Source: UBA1563 sp041667115 (GTDB lineage Bacteria > Bacteroidota > Ignavibacteria > Ignavibacteriales > Ignavibacteriaceae). From it: 52,447 nt of DNA. Below, in pieces: positions 8,114 to 15,521 of the stretch; the stretch's first letter is position 1; every line of letters begins with the position of its first letter. The position numbers and the translations under genes were made by a program. Under the pieces are notes generated by a model, which was given only the letters and a program-made list of their open reading frames with translations, had not been told where the DNA came from and ran no database searches. Location of the stretch: positions 1 through 52,447 of the forward strand of contig JBAYFO010000022.1 of assembly GCA_041667115.1 (NCBI GenBank), given 5' to 3'.

Positions 8114-8737
8114 ATGCACAAAGACCTAATTTTTAAAAAATCAGTTTTTGCAATTTCTGAACTTCCGATTGAAATTCTACCGGAAGTAGTGCTTTGCGGC
8201 AGGTCTAATGTTGGTAAATCTTCATTTATAAATTCTTTTTATGGTAAAAAAAATTTAGCGAAAGTAAGTTCCGATCCCGGGAAAACCCGTTCGTTAAATT
8301 TTTATGAGATCGACAAATCGTATTATGTTGTTGATCTTCCCGGATTTGGCTATGCGAAAATAGGTCTGGAAGAAAGAAAACGTTGGGGAAAACTGATTGA
8401 AGATTATTTCCGTGCGACAAAATCAATAGTTTTGATCTTTCATTTTATTGATAGCCGCCATGAGCCGATGCAGAGTGATTTGGATCTTTTTAAAATGATT
8501 TCTTTTTATCAACTGCCCTATTTCATAATTCTAAGCAAAGTTGATAAACTGAATCAATCGCAGATGGCTTCTGCAAAAAAAATGATTTCAACCTATTTCC
8601 CGGATTATAGTTTTGGTAAAAATCTTTTTTTCTATTCAATTATGAATAGCAAATGGAAGAGAGAGATCGAAAAGCAATTGTACGGTCATTTAGAACAAGT
8701 TAAATTGAATTCAAAAGTTGCTAATAAACCGGGCTAA
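8114..8737 (+). CDS. engB: Ribosome biogenesis GTP-binding protein EngB/YsxC
   Basis: A 207-aa TRAFAC-class GTPase of normal EngB length. G1 is LCGRSNVGKSSFINSF, switch I lies near SSDPGKTRSLNFY, G3 is VVDLPGFGYAK, G4 is LSKVDKLN and G5 lies near FFYSIMNS. EngB assists late 50S assembly, which suits its position behind the ribosomal genes. ATG 8114 is four bases past the terminator U-tract and has no GGAG site, so expression needs read-through or a promoter inside rplQ, or is weak. Confidence 0.96.
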   Translation: MHKDLIFKKSVFAISELPIEILPEVVLCGRSNVGKSSFINSFYGKKNLAKVSSDPGKTRSLNFYEIDKSYYVVDLPGFGYAKIGLEERKRWGKLIEDYFRATKSIVLIFHFIDSRHEPMQSDLDLFKMISFYQLPYFIILSKVDKLNQSQMASAKKMISTYFPDYSFGKNLFFYSIMNSKWKREIEKQLYGHLEQVKLNSKVANKPG

Positions 8738-8773
8738 GGTTATATTTAGCAAAAAATTAATTAAACATTTGCA

Positions 8774-10645
8774 ATGGCTATGGATAAGAGACAAAAGAAG
8801 AGATTCCTGTTTTTTTTAATTTTTCCGGTTTTGCTTTCCATTACTTTTTTTGTGCAGGATGTAGCAATCAGAATTATTGCCATTCTCCTTTCCGTCATCT
8901 ATGTTGGGTCCATTCTTTTTCTTAGAGATAGTTTTCGTAAAACGCCAATCTTTGATCTTCATCCCGAAACAAATGAACCCGATGTTCCGGAAAAGCAATA
9001 CGCGCCTCCTTCACTCGATCTTGATGAAGATAGTTCATTTGAAATTATTGCGAAACACCCAAGCTCTCACATAATAACCGAAGCAAATTATTTTAAAGTA
9101 AAAACTCCTCTCTCTCTGGAAAAACCGCCGGATTTAAAAGAACGATTTTCGGAAATCGTTAATGAAGAACTACCAAAAGAAATAGGATACGACGGACAGT
9201 TTTCTTTTATCTTAGAAAAAATTCTTTCGGTAATCAAGGAAGCCTATGCTTCTAATACCGCCATTTTTTTCTGGTATAATAAAAAAAGAGAAAAACTTTC
9301 CGTTGAAAAATATGTTTCCAATACAACCGAGGTTACCAAAAGTAAATTGGGGATTGAGGATGACATCCTTAGCAAAATTGTTACCACCGGAGATCCGGAA
9401 CTACTTTCCGATATTTCAAAAACTGCCGAAGCTGATGTTATCCGCTACTATAATACTCCTCAAGGAATAAAAAGTTTTGTCGGCGTTCCAATTTTTTATG
9501 AGAAGGAATTGATCGGCGTTCTGGCAATCGATTCTAAAACCAATGACAGTTTCGGTATTGAAACAATTTTTTCGCTCGGTAGATTTGTCCGCTTAATTAC
9601 AATACTGATTAATATCTTTGAACAAAAATTTTCAGAATTTGTTTCGCAGAGGAGATTGCACGGTTTACTTAGCTTGATAACGCCTTCATCCTCATTTGAG
9701 CATGAAAAAGATGTTATGCAAGCGCTTGAAAAATCAATTGATTTTTTATTAACGTGGGATGCTTTTGTGTTTGTTTACTACAATCCGATGGCAAAAAATT
9801 TCAAGACGATGCGGGTGAGAAACAAAACATCGTTAAAATATGTTGGTGAGAATTTAGAAGTTGACCTCAACGGAACACTTGCCGGCAAAAGCATCTTAAC
9901 AGGGTTGCCTGTAAAGATTGACGACACTTCGGCAAATGATTATAAACGTTTTTCAAAAAATGAAGACGTTACTTTCGACGGTTCATTTGTTGTTATTCCG
10001 CTTGTATTTCAAAATCAAAATTATGGCGCGCTTTGTTTTGAAAGCTTGCGCAAAAATGCTTACTCAAAAGCGGATATAGATTTTCTGCTCAGTTCAGTCG
10101 GAATTCTATCTTTTATTATTTATTCTTTTGCAACACAAAGTGTTCTGAAAAGTTATTTGGCGATTGATATCGAAACCAAAGCGTTAAATCCAAAAACATT
10201 TAACGAGCGGGTTTCGGAAGAATTAATAAAAGCGAAAGAGTTTAATTTAGATTGTTCTCTCGCTTTAATTCGCATTGATGAGTTTCTTGAGCAAGAATCA
10301 TTATTCGACGGAAACCCTTTTACTAAAATATTAGCTTCCATTTCGGAAATGATCCTTTCCGAAATGAGTCCCTACCGTTTGTTCGGTAGACTTGATGACA
10401 AAATGTTCGCAGTGTTTTTTATAAACTATTCTTCAAAAGATGTCTATATCTGGGCTGAAAAATTGCGAGTTAAAGTCGCCCGGCAGCCGATCTCGGTAGT
10501 TGCCCGGCAAACAACATTTACAATTTCTGTTGGTGTTGCTTCAGCTAAAGGAAAAACCGACACTGAAGAAGTGCTCTATAACGCGAATCTTGCTTTGGAA
10601 AAAGCAATCGAAAGCGGCGGCAATAAAGTCAGAAATATAAACTGA
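8774..10645 (+). CDS. Membrane GAF-GAF protein with a degenerate GGDEF domain
   Basis: A 623-aa putative signalling protein. Two hydrophobic helices (about 10-27 and 30-50) anchor it. A linker is followed by two GAF-like domains (about 140-285, with GIKSFVGVPIFYEKELIGVL, and about 295-460, with FVVIPLVFQNQNYGALCFES), then a C-terminal diguanylate-cyclase fold (about 465-620). In that fold the signature position reads FGRLDDKMFAVFF instead of RYGGDEFAVLL, so the catalytic GGDEF residues are missing. It is therefore probably a sensor or scaffold, or a nucleotide-binding regulator, and not an active cyclase. The ligand is unknown. deoB follows 7 bases later. Confidence 0.8.
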   Translation: MAMDKRQKKRFLFFLIFPVLLSITFFVQDVAIRIIAILLSVIYVGSILFLRDSFRKTPIFDLHPETNEPDVPEKQYAPPSLDLDEDSSFEIIAKHPSSHIITEANYFKVKTPLSLEKPPDLKERFSEIVNEELPKEIGYDGQFSFILEKILSVIKEAYASNTAIFFWYNKKREKLSVEKYVSNTTEVTKSKLGIEDDILSKIVTTGDPELLSDISKTAEADVIRYYNTPQGIKSFVGVPIFYEKELIGVLAIDSKTNDSFGIETIFSLGRFVRLITILINIFEQKFSEFVSQRRLHGLLSLITPSSSFEHEKDVMQALEKSIDFLLTWDAFVFVYYNPMAKNFKTMRVRNKTSLKYVGENLEVDLNGTLAGKSILTGLPVKIDDTSANDYKRFSKNEDVTFDGSFVVIPLVFQNQNYGALCFESLRKNAYSKADIDFLLSSVGILSFIIYSFATQSVLKSYLAIDIETKALNPKTFNERVSEELIKAKEFNLDCSLALIRIDEFLEQESLFDGNPFTKILASISEMILSEMSPYRLFGRLDDKMFAVFFINYSSKDVYIWAEKLRVKVARQPISVVARQTTFTISVGVASAKGKTDTEEVLYNANLALEKAIESGGNKVRNIN

Positions 10646-10652
10646 GGTTACA

Positions 10653-11816
10653 ATTAATAATTTTATTTTTATTGTACTGGATGGAGTAGGAATCGGAGAA
10701 TTACCCGACGCAAATCTTTATGGTGATGTTGGAAGCAGCACTTTGTCCAACATGGCTAAGGCTGTAGGCGGTTTGGATTTGCCTCACTTGCAGGCTCTTG
10801 GTCTCGGTAATATTGCGCAAATTGATGGAGTTCCACCGGTATCGGTTCCAACCGCTTCGTATGGAAAATTTAAAGAAATCTCTAAAGGGAAAGACTCTAT
10901 AACCGGGCACTGGGAACTTGCCGGAATTTCAATCGATTATGATTTTTCCTATTTCCCGAACGGTTTTCCTGATGAGATGTTAAAAAAATTTTTGGAATAT
11001 ACCAAGTGTAAAGGTTATCTCGGGAATAAACCGGCATCCGGAACGGAAATCATTCAAGAACTTGGCGAAGAGCATGTTAAAACCGGTTTTCCTATTATTT
11101 ATACTTCGGCAGATTCCGTTTTTCAAATTGCTGCGCATGAAGAAATTATTCCGCTGCAACAACTTTATGAAATTTGTCATATTACCCGTGAAAAAGTTAT
11201 TTCTTCCCCCTATTTGGTTGGACGCGTGATCGCACGTCCGTTTCTTGGTTCAAAAGGACATTTTACAAGAACAACAAACCGGCATGATTATTCAATCGAT
11301 CCAACAGACAAAACAGTTTTAGATGTATTGTACGAAAACAAGATAACAACTGTTGGTGTGGGAAAAATAAATGATCTTTTTAATAAAAGAGGTGTTCTAA
11401 TTCAGGATCCGACGAAATCAAATAAAGAAGGCTGTAACAAAATTCTAAACTACACGTCAAAAGTTTCAGATAGCTTTATTTTTGCAAATCTTGTTGATTT
11501 TGATGTTTACTTTGGGCACCGGAATGATTCCATCGGTTTTGCAAAAGCGTTGAAAGAATTTGATGATTATCTCCCATCCTTACTTGAAAAATTAGATGAT
11601 TCTGATGTACTGCTTCTATCGGCTGATCATGGAAACGACCCGACAACTCCAAGCACAGATCATTCACGTGAATATGTACCCCTTTTGTTTTACCGAAATA
11701 ATAAATTCGGGAAAAATTTAGGAATTCGAGACACCTTTTCCGATGCCGGAAAAACCGTCGCCGAGTTTTTTAAAATTGAAAATTCGCTAAAAGGGAAAAG
11801 TTTTTTAAATGAATAA
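10653..11816 (+). CDS. deoB: Phosphopentomutase, apparent ATT start
   Basis: DeoB interconverts ribose- or deoxyribose-1-phosphate and the 5-phosphate, feeding nucleosides into the pentose phosphate and DeoC aldolase routes. The alkaline-phosphatase-superfamily core shows VLDGVGIGELPDA (metal Asp10), TGHWELAG, DVYFGHRNDSIGFAKAL and SADHGNDPTTPSTDHSREYV (metal ligands). No ATG, GTG or TTG lies before residue 31; a TTG at 10743 would delete the first metal-binding motif. ATT 10653 follows a GAGG ribosome binding site at 10644-10647 with 5-base spacing, giving 387 aa, the normal DeoB length. The frame is closed by TAA at 10638. The start is inferred; the function is firm. Confidence 0.88.
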   Translation: MNNFIFIVLDGVGIGELPDANLYGDVGSSTLSNMAKAVGGLDLPHLQALGLGNIAQIDGVPPVSVPTASYGKFKEISKGKDSITGHWELAGISIDYDFSYFPNGFPDEMLKKFLEYTKCKGYLGNKPASGTEIIQELGEEHVKTGFPIIYTSADSVFQIAAHEEIIPLQQLYEICHITREKVISSPYLVGRVIARPFLGSKGHFTRTTNRHDYSIDPTDKTVLDVLYENKITTVGVGKINDLFNKRGVLIQDPTKSNKEGCNKILNYTSKVSDSFIFANLVDFDVYFGHRNDSIGFAKALKEFDDYLPSLLEKLDDSDVLLLSADHGNDPTTPSTDHSREYVPLLFYRNNKFGKNLGIRDTFSDAGKTVAEFFKIENSLKGKSFLNE

Positions 11817-11829
11817 AAGTTCTTTATTC
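11811..11829 (+). other. Small AT-rich hairpin at the deoB stop codon
   Basis: A perfect 7-bp inverted repeat GAATAAA/TTTATTC with a 5-base loop (11818-11822) overlaps the deoB stop codon. No T-run follows, so it is a poor terminator. It could slow 3' exonucleases or reduce read-through into the microcompartment genes, or it may be chance. Confidence 0.3.
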
Positions 11830-11864
11830 AAAAGATTCAACATCACAAAAGTAGAGTTACTAAA

Positions 11865-12137
11865 ATGATTTTAGGAAAAGTTATCGGTACGGTTTGGTCA
11901 ACTAAAAAAGATGAAAATTTAGTCGGCTCGAAGCTCTTAATTGTAAGACAGCTAAGCCTGGATTTTAAGGAAAAAGAAAATTTTGTTGTTGCTGTTGATA
12001 GCGTAGGAGCCGGTGAGGGAGAAATTGTTCTGGTCGCTACCGGAAGTTCCGCGCGTCAGACAACGACTACAAAGAATCGCCCAATTGACGCTGTGGTTAT
12101 GGCGATTGTTGATAAGTTGGATATCGCTTCAAATTGA
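11865..12137 (+). CDS. EutN/CcmL-family microcompartment vertex protein 1
   Basis: A 90-aa protein matching the whole BMC-P (Pfam EutN_CcmL) domain: MILGKVIGTVWSTKKDENLV, SKLLIVRQL, VVAVDSVGAGEGEIVLVATG, the pore-proximal GSSAR and C-terminal DAVVMAIVDKLDI. Family members form pentamers that cap the corners of icosahedral protein shells such as carboxysomes and catabolic microcompartments. No BMC-H hexamer, shell trimer or signature enzyme is in the window. It follows deoB by 48 bases and a paralogue follows by 106. Confidence 0.92.
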   Translation: MILGKVIGTVWSTKKDENLVGSKLLIVRQLSLDFKEKENFVVAVDSVGAGEGEIVLVATGSSARQTTTTKNRPIDAVVMAIVDKLDIASN

Positions 12138-12243
12138 AGCGAAGAGAGAAGAAAAGGGACGATTATTTAGGTTGATAATGCGGTCGAAATACCGTAAATT
12201 CGCAAGTCTTTTTTAAAGTCCTTCTAAAACAAAAGGATATTGG

Positions 12244-12513
12244 ATGTATTTCGGAAAAGTTATTGGAAATGTTTGGGCTACAAAAAAGTATGAAGCGATG
12301 TTCAGCCTAAAAATGATGATCGTCCAACCTATATCTGCGGAACTGACTAATTTAGGAGAACCGATAATAGCGGTTGATACAGTTGGCGCAGGTCCCGGAG
12401 AAATTGTTATCTATATTACCGCAAGTGAAGCAGTCATTCCGCTTCCGGTTGATTTTGCACCGGTTGATGCTTCAATTGTTGGAATTGTTGATACTATAAA
12501 TTTAGCAAATTAA
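12244..12513 (+). CDS. EutN/CcmL-family microcompartment vertex protein 2 (divergent)
   Basis: An 89-aa BMC-P paralogue of the preceding gene: MYFGKVIGNVWATKKYEAMF, IIAVDTVGAGPGEIVIYITA and VDASIVGIVDTINLA. The usual GSSAR loop is replaced by ASEAV, so the pentamer pore region differs from copy 1. Two different BMC-P genes in tandem suggest distinct vertex roles or a mixed shell. It ends 16 bases before the sigma factor gene on the same strand, so the two are probably co-transcribed. Confidence 0.88.
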   Translation: MYFGKVIGNVWATKKYEAMFSLKMMIVQPISAELTNLGEPIIAVDTVGAGPGEIVIYITASEAVIPLPVDFAPVDASIVGIVDTINLAN

Positions 12514-12529
12514 TTACGAGGAAACATAC

Positions 12530-13384
12530 GTGAGAATAACAAAGCAATATACTAATCGTGAGAGCCAGTCTCTCGATAAATATTTGCAGGAAATTGGTAA
12601 AGTTAGTCTACTTAATCCCGAGCAAGAAATTGAACTAGCCATTCGTATTAAAAAAGGGGAACAACTTGCCTTAGAGCAACTTACAAAAGCAAATCTCCGC
12701 TTTGTGGTAAGCGTTGCTAAACAATATCAAAATCAAGGCTTGTCGCTTGGGGATTTAATCAACGAAGGAAATCTTGGTTTGATAAAAGCTGCGAAAAGAT
12801 TTGATGAGACAAGAGGATTTAAGTTTATTTCGTACGCGGTGTGGTGGATTCGTCAATCCATTTTACAGGCGTTAGCTGAACAATCAAGAATTGTGCGTTT
12901 GCCGTTAAACCGTGTTGGTGCGTTAAACAAAATAGGAAAAGCGTATAGTAATCTTGAGCAGGAATATGAACGCGAACCAAGCGCCGCCGAATTAGCAACC
13001 GAACTCGAAATGGATGTTAACGAGGTTGCAGACACACTTAAAATTTCGGGCAGACACGTTTCAATGGATGCACCGTTTGCGCAAGGCGAAGACAATAGAC
13101 TCCTTGATGTTTTGCAGAACGACCAGCATCCGCAACCTGACCAGACATTAATGACGGAATCTTTAAAAGCTGAAATCGAGAGAGCGCTTTCAACGTTAAC
13201 GGAACGTGAAGCCGAAGTTATTAAACTTTATTTCGGACTAAATAAAGAACATTCGTTAACCCTTGAAGAAATTGGAGAAAGATTTAACTTAACCCGCGAG
13301 CGTGTACGCCAGATCAAAGAAAAAGCGATCAGAAGATTGCGCCATGCATCCCGCAGTAAAAATCTTAAAGCTTATCTCGGATAG
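12530..13384 (+). CDS. rpoD: RNA polymerase primary sigma factor, SigA/RpoD type
   Basis: A 284-aa sigma70 protein. Region 1.2 is at about 14-45 (LDKYLQEIGKVSLLNPEQEI), region 2 shows NLRFVVSVAKQYQNQGLSLG and FDETRGFKFISYAVWWIRQS, region 3 spans about 125-200, and region 4 ends with LTLEEIGERFNLTRERVRQI. There is no region 1.1, as in the primary sigma factor of Bacteroidota, which reads TTTG/TAnnTTTG promoters. The start is GTG 12530 behind ACGAGG. It is most likely the housekeeping factor; a second copy elsewhere cannot be excluded. Confidence 0.93.
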   Translation: MRITKQYTNRESQSLDKYLQEIGKVSLLNPEQEIELAIRIKKGEQLALEQLTKANLRFVVSVAKQYQNQGLSLGDLINEGNLGLIKAAKRFDETRGFKFISYAVWWIRQSILQALAEQSRIVRLPLNRVGALNKIGKAYSNLEQEYEREPSAAELATELEMDVNEVADTLKISGRHVSMDAPFAQGEDNRLLDVLQNDQHPQPDQTLMTESLKAEIERALSTLTEREAEVIKLYFGLNKEHSLTLEEIGERFNLTRERVRQIKEKAIRRLRHASRSKNLKAYLG

Positions 13385-13388
13385 TTTT

Positions 13389-14093
13389 GTGACAAACAAA
13401 ACTGTTATTGCTTTCTTTTTACTAACAGCCGGTGTACTATTTAGCACCGGCTGTTCTTCCATATCTCAGACCACCCGGTATTCAAAAAATCCTAAAACAG
13501 AAAAAGAACCGATCGTTGCTACCAGGTATAATCATGAGGCAGATTCACTCAAAAATACTTCTTCACCCGATACAACCTTTGTAAATGATGACGAAGATGA
13601 ATTGGAAGATTATGTTGTTGATTCCGCCAGATTTGATTCGAAAGAAATTCTAAAAAAGTTTACGCTGAACGAAAACGCAATTGATAACGACTTCGGAACT
13701 TCAAAAGAAAAAATGTTGATGGAAATAATCCGCTGGTTAAATACTCCTTATAAGTATGGGGGAAATTCAAAACACGGGATCGACTGCTCTGCTTTTACTC
13801 AAACCGTTTTTAAAAGCTCGTTAAATTTTGATCTTCTCCGTTCCGCACGGGAACAATTTACGCAAGGGGAAGACATTGATAACCCGGAAGATTTGAAATT
13901 TGGTGACCTGGTCTTTTTTAATACAAGACGAAGAGTTAGTCCCGGGCATGTAGGTATTTATTTGGGGAATAATATTTTTGCTCATTCAAGTTCAAAACTT
14001 GGTGTAGTTGTTTCTTCACTTGAAGAAGGCTATTATAATCAACGTTTTATGGGGGGAAGAAGAATGGAGATGTTCATCCAATCTGATAAATAA
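13389..14093 (+). CDS. NlpC/P60-family cell-wall hydrolase lipoprotein
   Basis: The 234-aa precursor has a lipoprotein signal ending FSTGC (Cys22), an acidic low-complexity linker, and a C-terminal NlpC/P60 papain-like domain (about 110-230). The catalytic residues are visible: Cys133 in GIDCSAF, His187 in SPGHVGIYLG and His199 in FAHSSS. Such enzymes cut peptidoglycan stem peptides, here probably from the outer membrane. The frame is open further upstream inside rpoD, but GTG 13389 places the signal peptide at the N-terminus and starts just after the rpoD stop. Confidence 0.88.
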   Translation: MTNKTVIAFFLLTAGVLFSTGCSSISQTTRYSKNPKTEKEPIVATRYNHEADSLKNTSSPDTTFVNDDEDELEDYVVDSARFDSKEILKKFTLNENAIDNDFGTSKEKMLMEIIRWLNTPYKYGGNSKHGIDCSAFTQTVFKSSLNFDLLRSAREQFTQGEDIDNPEDLKFGDLVFFNTRRRVSPGHVGIYLGNNIFAHSSSKLGVVVSSLEEGYYNQRFMGGRRMEMFIQSDK

Positions 14094-14127
14094 AAACTTC
14101 TCGCGCTTAAAAGTTCCGCATTACTTA

Positions 14128-15402
14128 CTATTCATCTAATTCAAACCCAACCGGCTTTTCTGCAGACGGCAATTCTTGAACGTCCCGTAATTTTCTCTCA
14201 ATTGCGCGGGAGCGTTTTGAAGCATCATCAATAGTGTTGCTGGCTTCGGCTAACTTCTTTTGTGTCTTCTCAAGAATATCGCCGAACTTTCCAAATTCAG
14301 TTTTAACCGAACCGAGCAGGCTCCATACTTCACTTGAACGTTTTTCTATTGCCAGCGTTCTAAATCCCATTTGCAGACTATTTAAGATCGCTGTTATCGT
14401 AGTCGGACCGGTTAACACGACTTTAAATTCAGTTTGTATTTTCTCAATCAACCCGGGACGCCGTAAAACTTCAGCGAACAACCCTTCAACCGGAAGAAAC
14501 ATTAAGGCAAAATCCGTTGTGTTCGGGGGATCGAGATATTTATCAAAAATAGTTTTCGCTTCTCCTTTAATTCTGTTCTCAAGTGCTTTGGAAGCCTCTT
14601 CAATAGCGGCTAGATCAACCGCTTCTTGTGCAAGCTGCAAGCGTTGATAATCTTCCATCGGGAATTTTGCATCAATAGGAAGCCAGAGAACTTCATTTTT
14701 ATCCGTTCCGCGTCCCGGCATTTTAATTGCAAATTCAACTCTATCGCCGCTTCCCTTTTTAGTGGCGATATTTTTTGCGAATTGATCGGGAGTTAATAGC
14801 TGGTCAATCAAATTTTCCAGCTGGATTTCTCCCCACGTTCCGCGTGATTTTACATTGGTCAAAACTTTTTTCAGATCACCAACGCCTATTGCCAGAGTTT
14901 GCATCTCACCTAACCCTTTGTGGACTTGTTCCAACCGATCACTAACCAGTTTGAAAGATTCTCCCAATCTTTTCTCAAGGGTTGAATGAAGTTTTTCATC
15001 AACAGTAATGCGCATCTCTTCTAATTTCTGAGAGTTGTTTTCCTGGAGCAGTTGAAGTTTTTGTTCAACCTTTTCTTTAAGCTCTTCAAATTTCTTCTCA
15101 TTCATTTGTGTTAGTTTTTCGAGCCGTTCGGAGAAAGTAGTGAATTGATGGAAAAGAGAATCTTCAAATTTTTTGAACGAAGAGAAAACTTCTTCCCGCA
15201 AATTACGTTGCTGTAGTCCGGTTTCCTCACGGTTGCGCTGAAACTCTTTTTTTACTTGTTCGTCTAACTTGTCGTAACCTTCCCGGAATTTCTTTTCAAT
15301 TTCCGGGAGCAAAAGTTCTTCTTTTTTCTGAGAGATTTTTTGATAGAGGATAAATAGGACAATAAGAATTGCGATTTCCGTTGCTAATAAAAAGTACTCC
15401 AA
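14128..15402 (-). CDS. rmuC: DNA recombination protein RmuC
   Basis: The 424-aa RmuC has one N-terminal membrane helix (about 3-20), a long coiled coil rich in Glu, Lys and Gln (about 25-190), and the RmuC nuclease-like domain (about 190-380) with SRGTWGEIQLENLIDQLLTP, WLPIDAKFPMEDYQRL and FALMFLPVEGLFAEVLRRPG. In E. coli it limits recombination at inverted repeats. It stands alone, convergent with the NlpC gene (34 bases apart) and divergent from metG. Confidence 0.95.
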   Translation of the reverse strand: MEYFLLATEIAILIVLFILYQKISQKKEELLLPEIEKKFREGYDKLDEQVKKEFQRNREETGLQQRNLREEVFSSFKKFEDSLFHQFTTFSERLEKLTQMNEKKFEELKEKVEQKLQLLQENNSQKLEEMRITVDEKLHSTLEKRLGESFKLVSDRLEQVHKGLGEMQTLAIGVGDLKKVLTNVKSRGTWGEIQLENLIDQLLTPDQFAKNIATKKGSGDRVEFAIKMPGRGTDKNEVLWLPIDAKFPMEDYQRLQLAQEAVDLAAIEEASKALENRIKGEAKTIFDKYLDPPNTTDFALMFLPVEGLFAEVLRRPGLIEKIQTEFKVVLTGPTTITAILNSLQMGFRTLAIEKRSSEVWSLLGSVKTEFGKFGDILEKTQKKLAEASNTIDDASKRSRAIERKLRDVQELPSAEKPVGFELDE

Positions 15403-15521
15403 GACAGCCTCAATGATTTAATTTTATATGCATTCTTCCCGAAACGGGGGTTGTTCGATTAAAGAGAGAAAAATTATGCTTATATTTAAAGCGAAATTTT
15501 AACAAAATTACGGAATATTTT

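Noticed and set aside
10743..11816. TTG start for deoB at 10743
   Set aside because: It would remove VLDGVGIGELPDA, the first metal-binding motif of the enzyme, which is encoded directly upstream in the same frame.
12138..12243. CGGTCGAAATACCG hairpin between the two EutN genes as a terminator
   Set aside because: The stem is only four or five pairs and the T-run lies about 15 bases further on.
13302..13388. Upstream extension of the NlpC/P60 gene inside rpoD
   Set aside because: It would bury the lipoprotein signal inside the protein and overlap conserved sigma region 4; GTG 13389 fits better.
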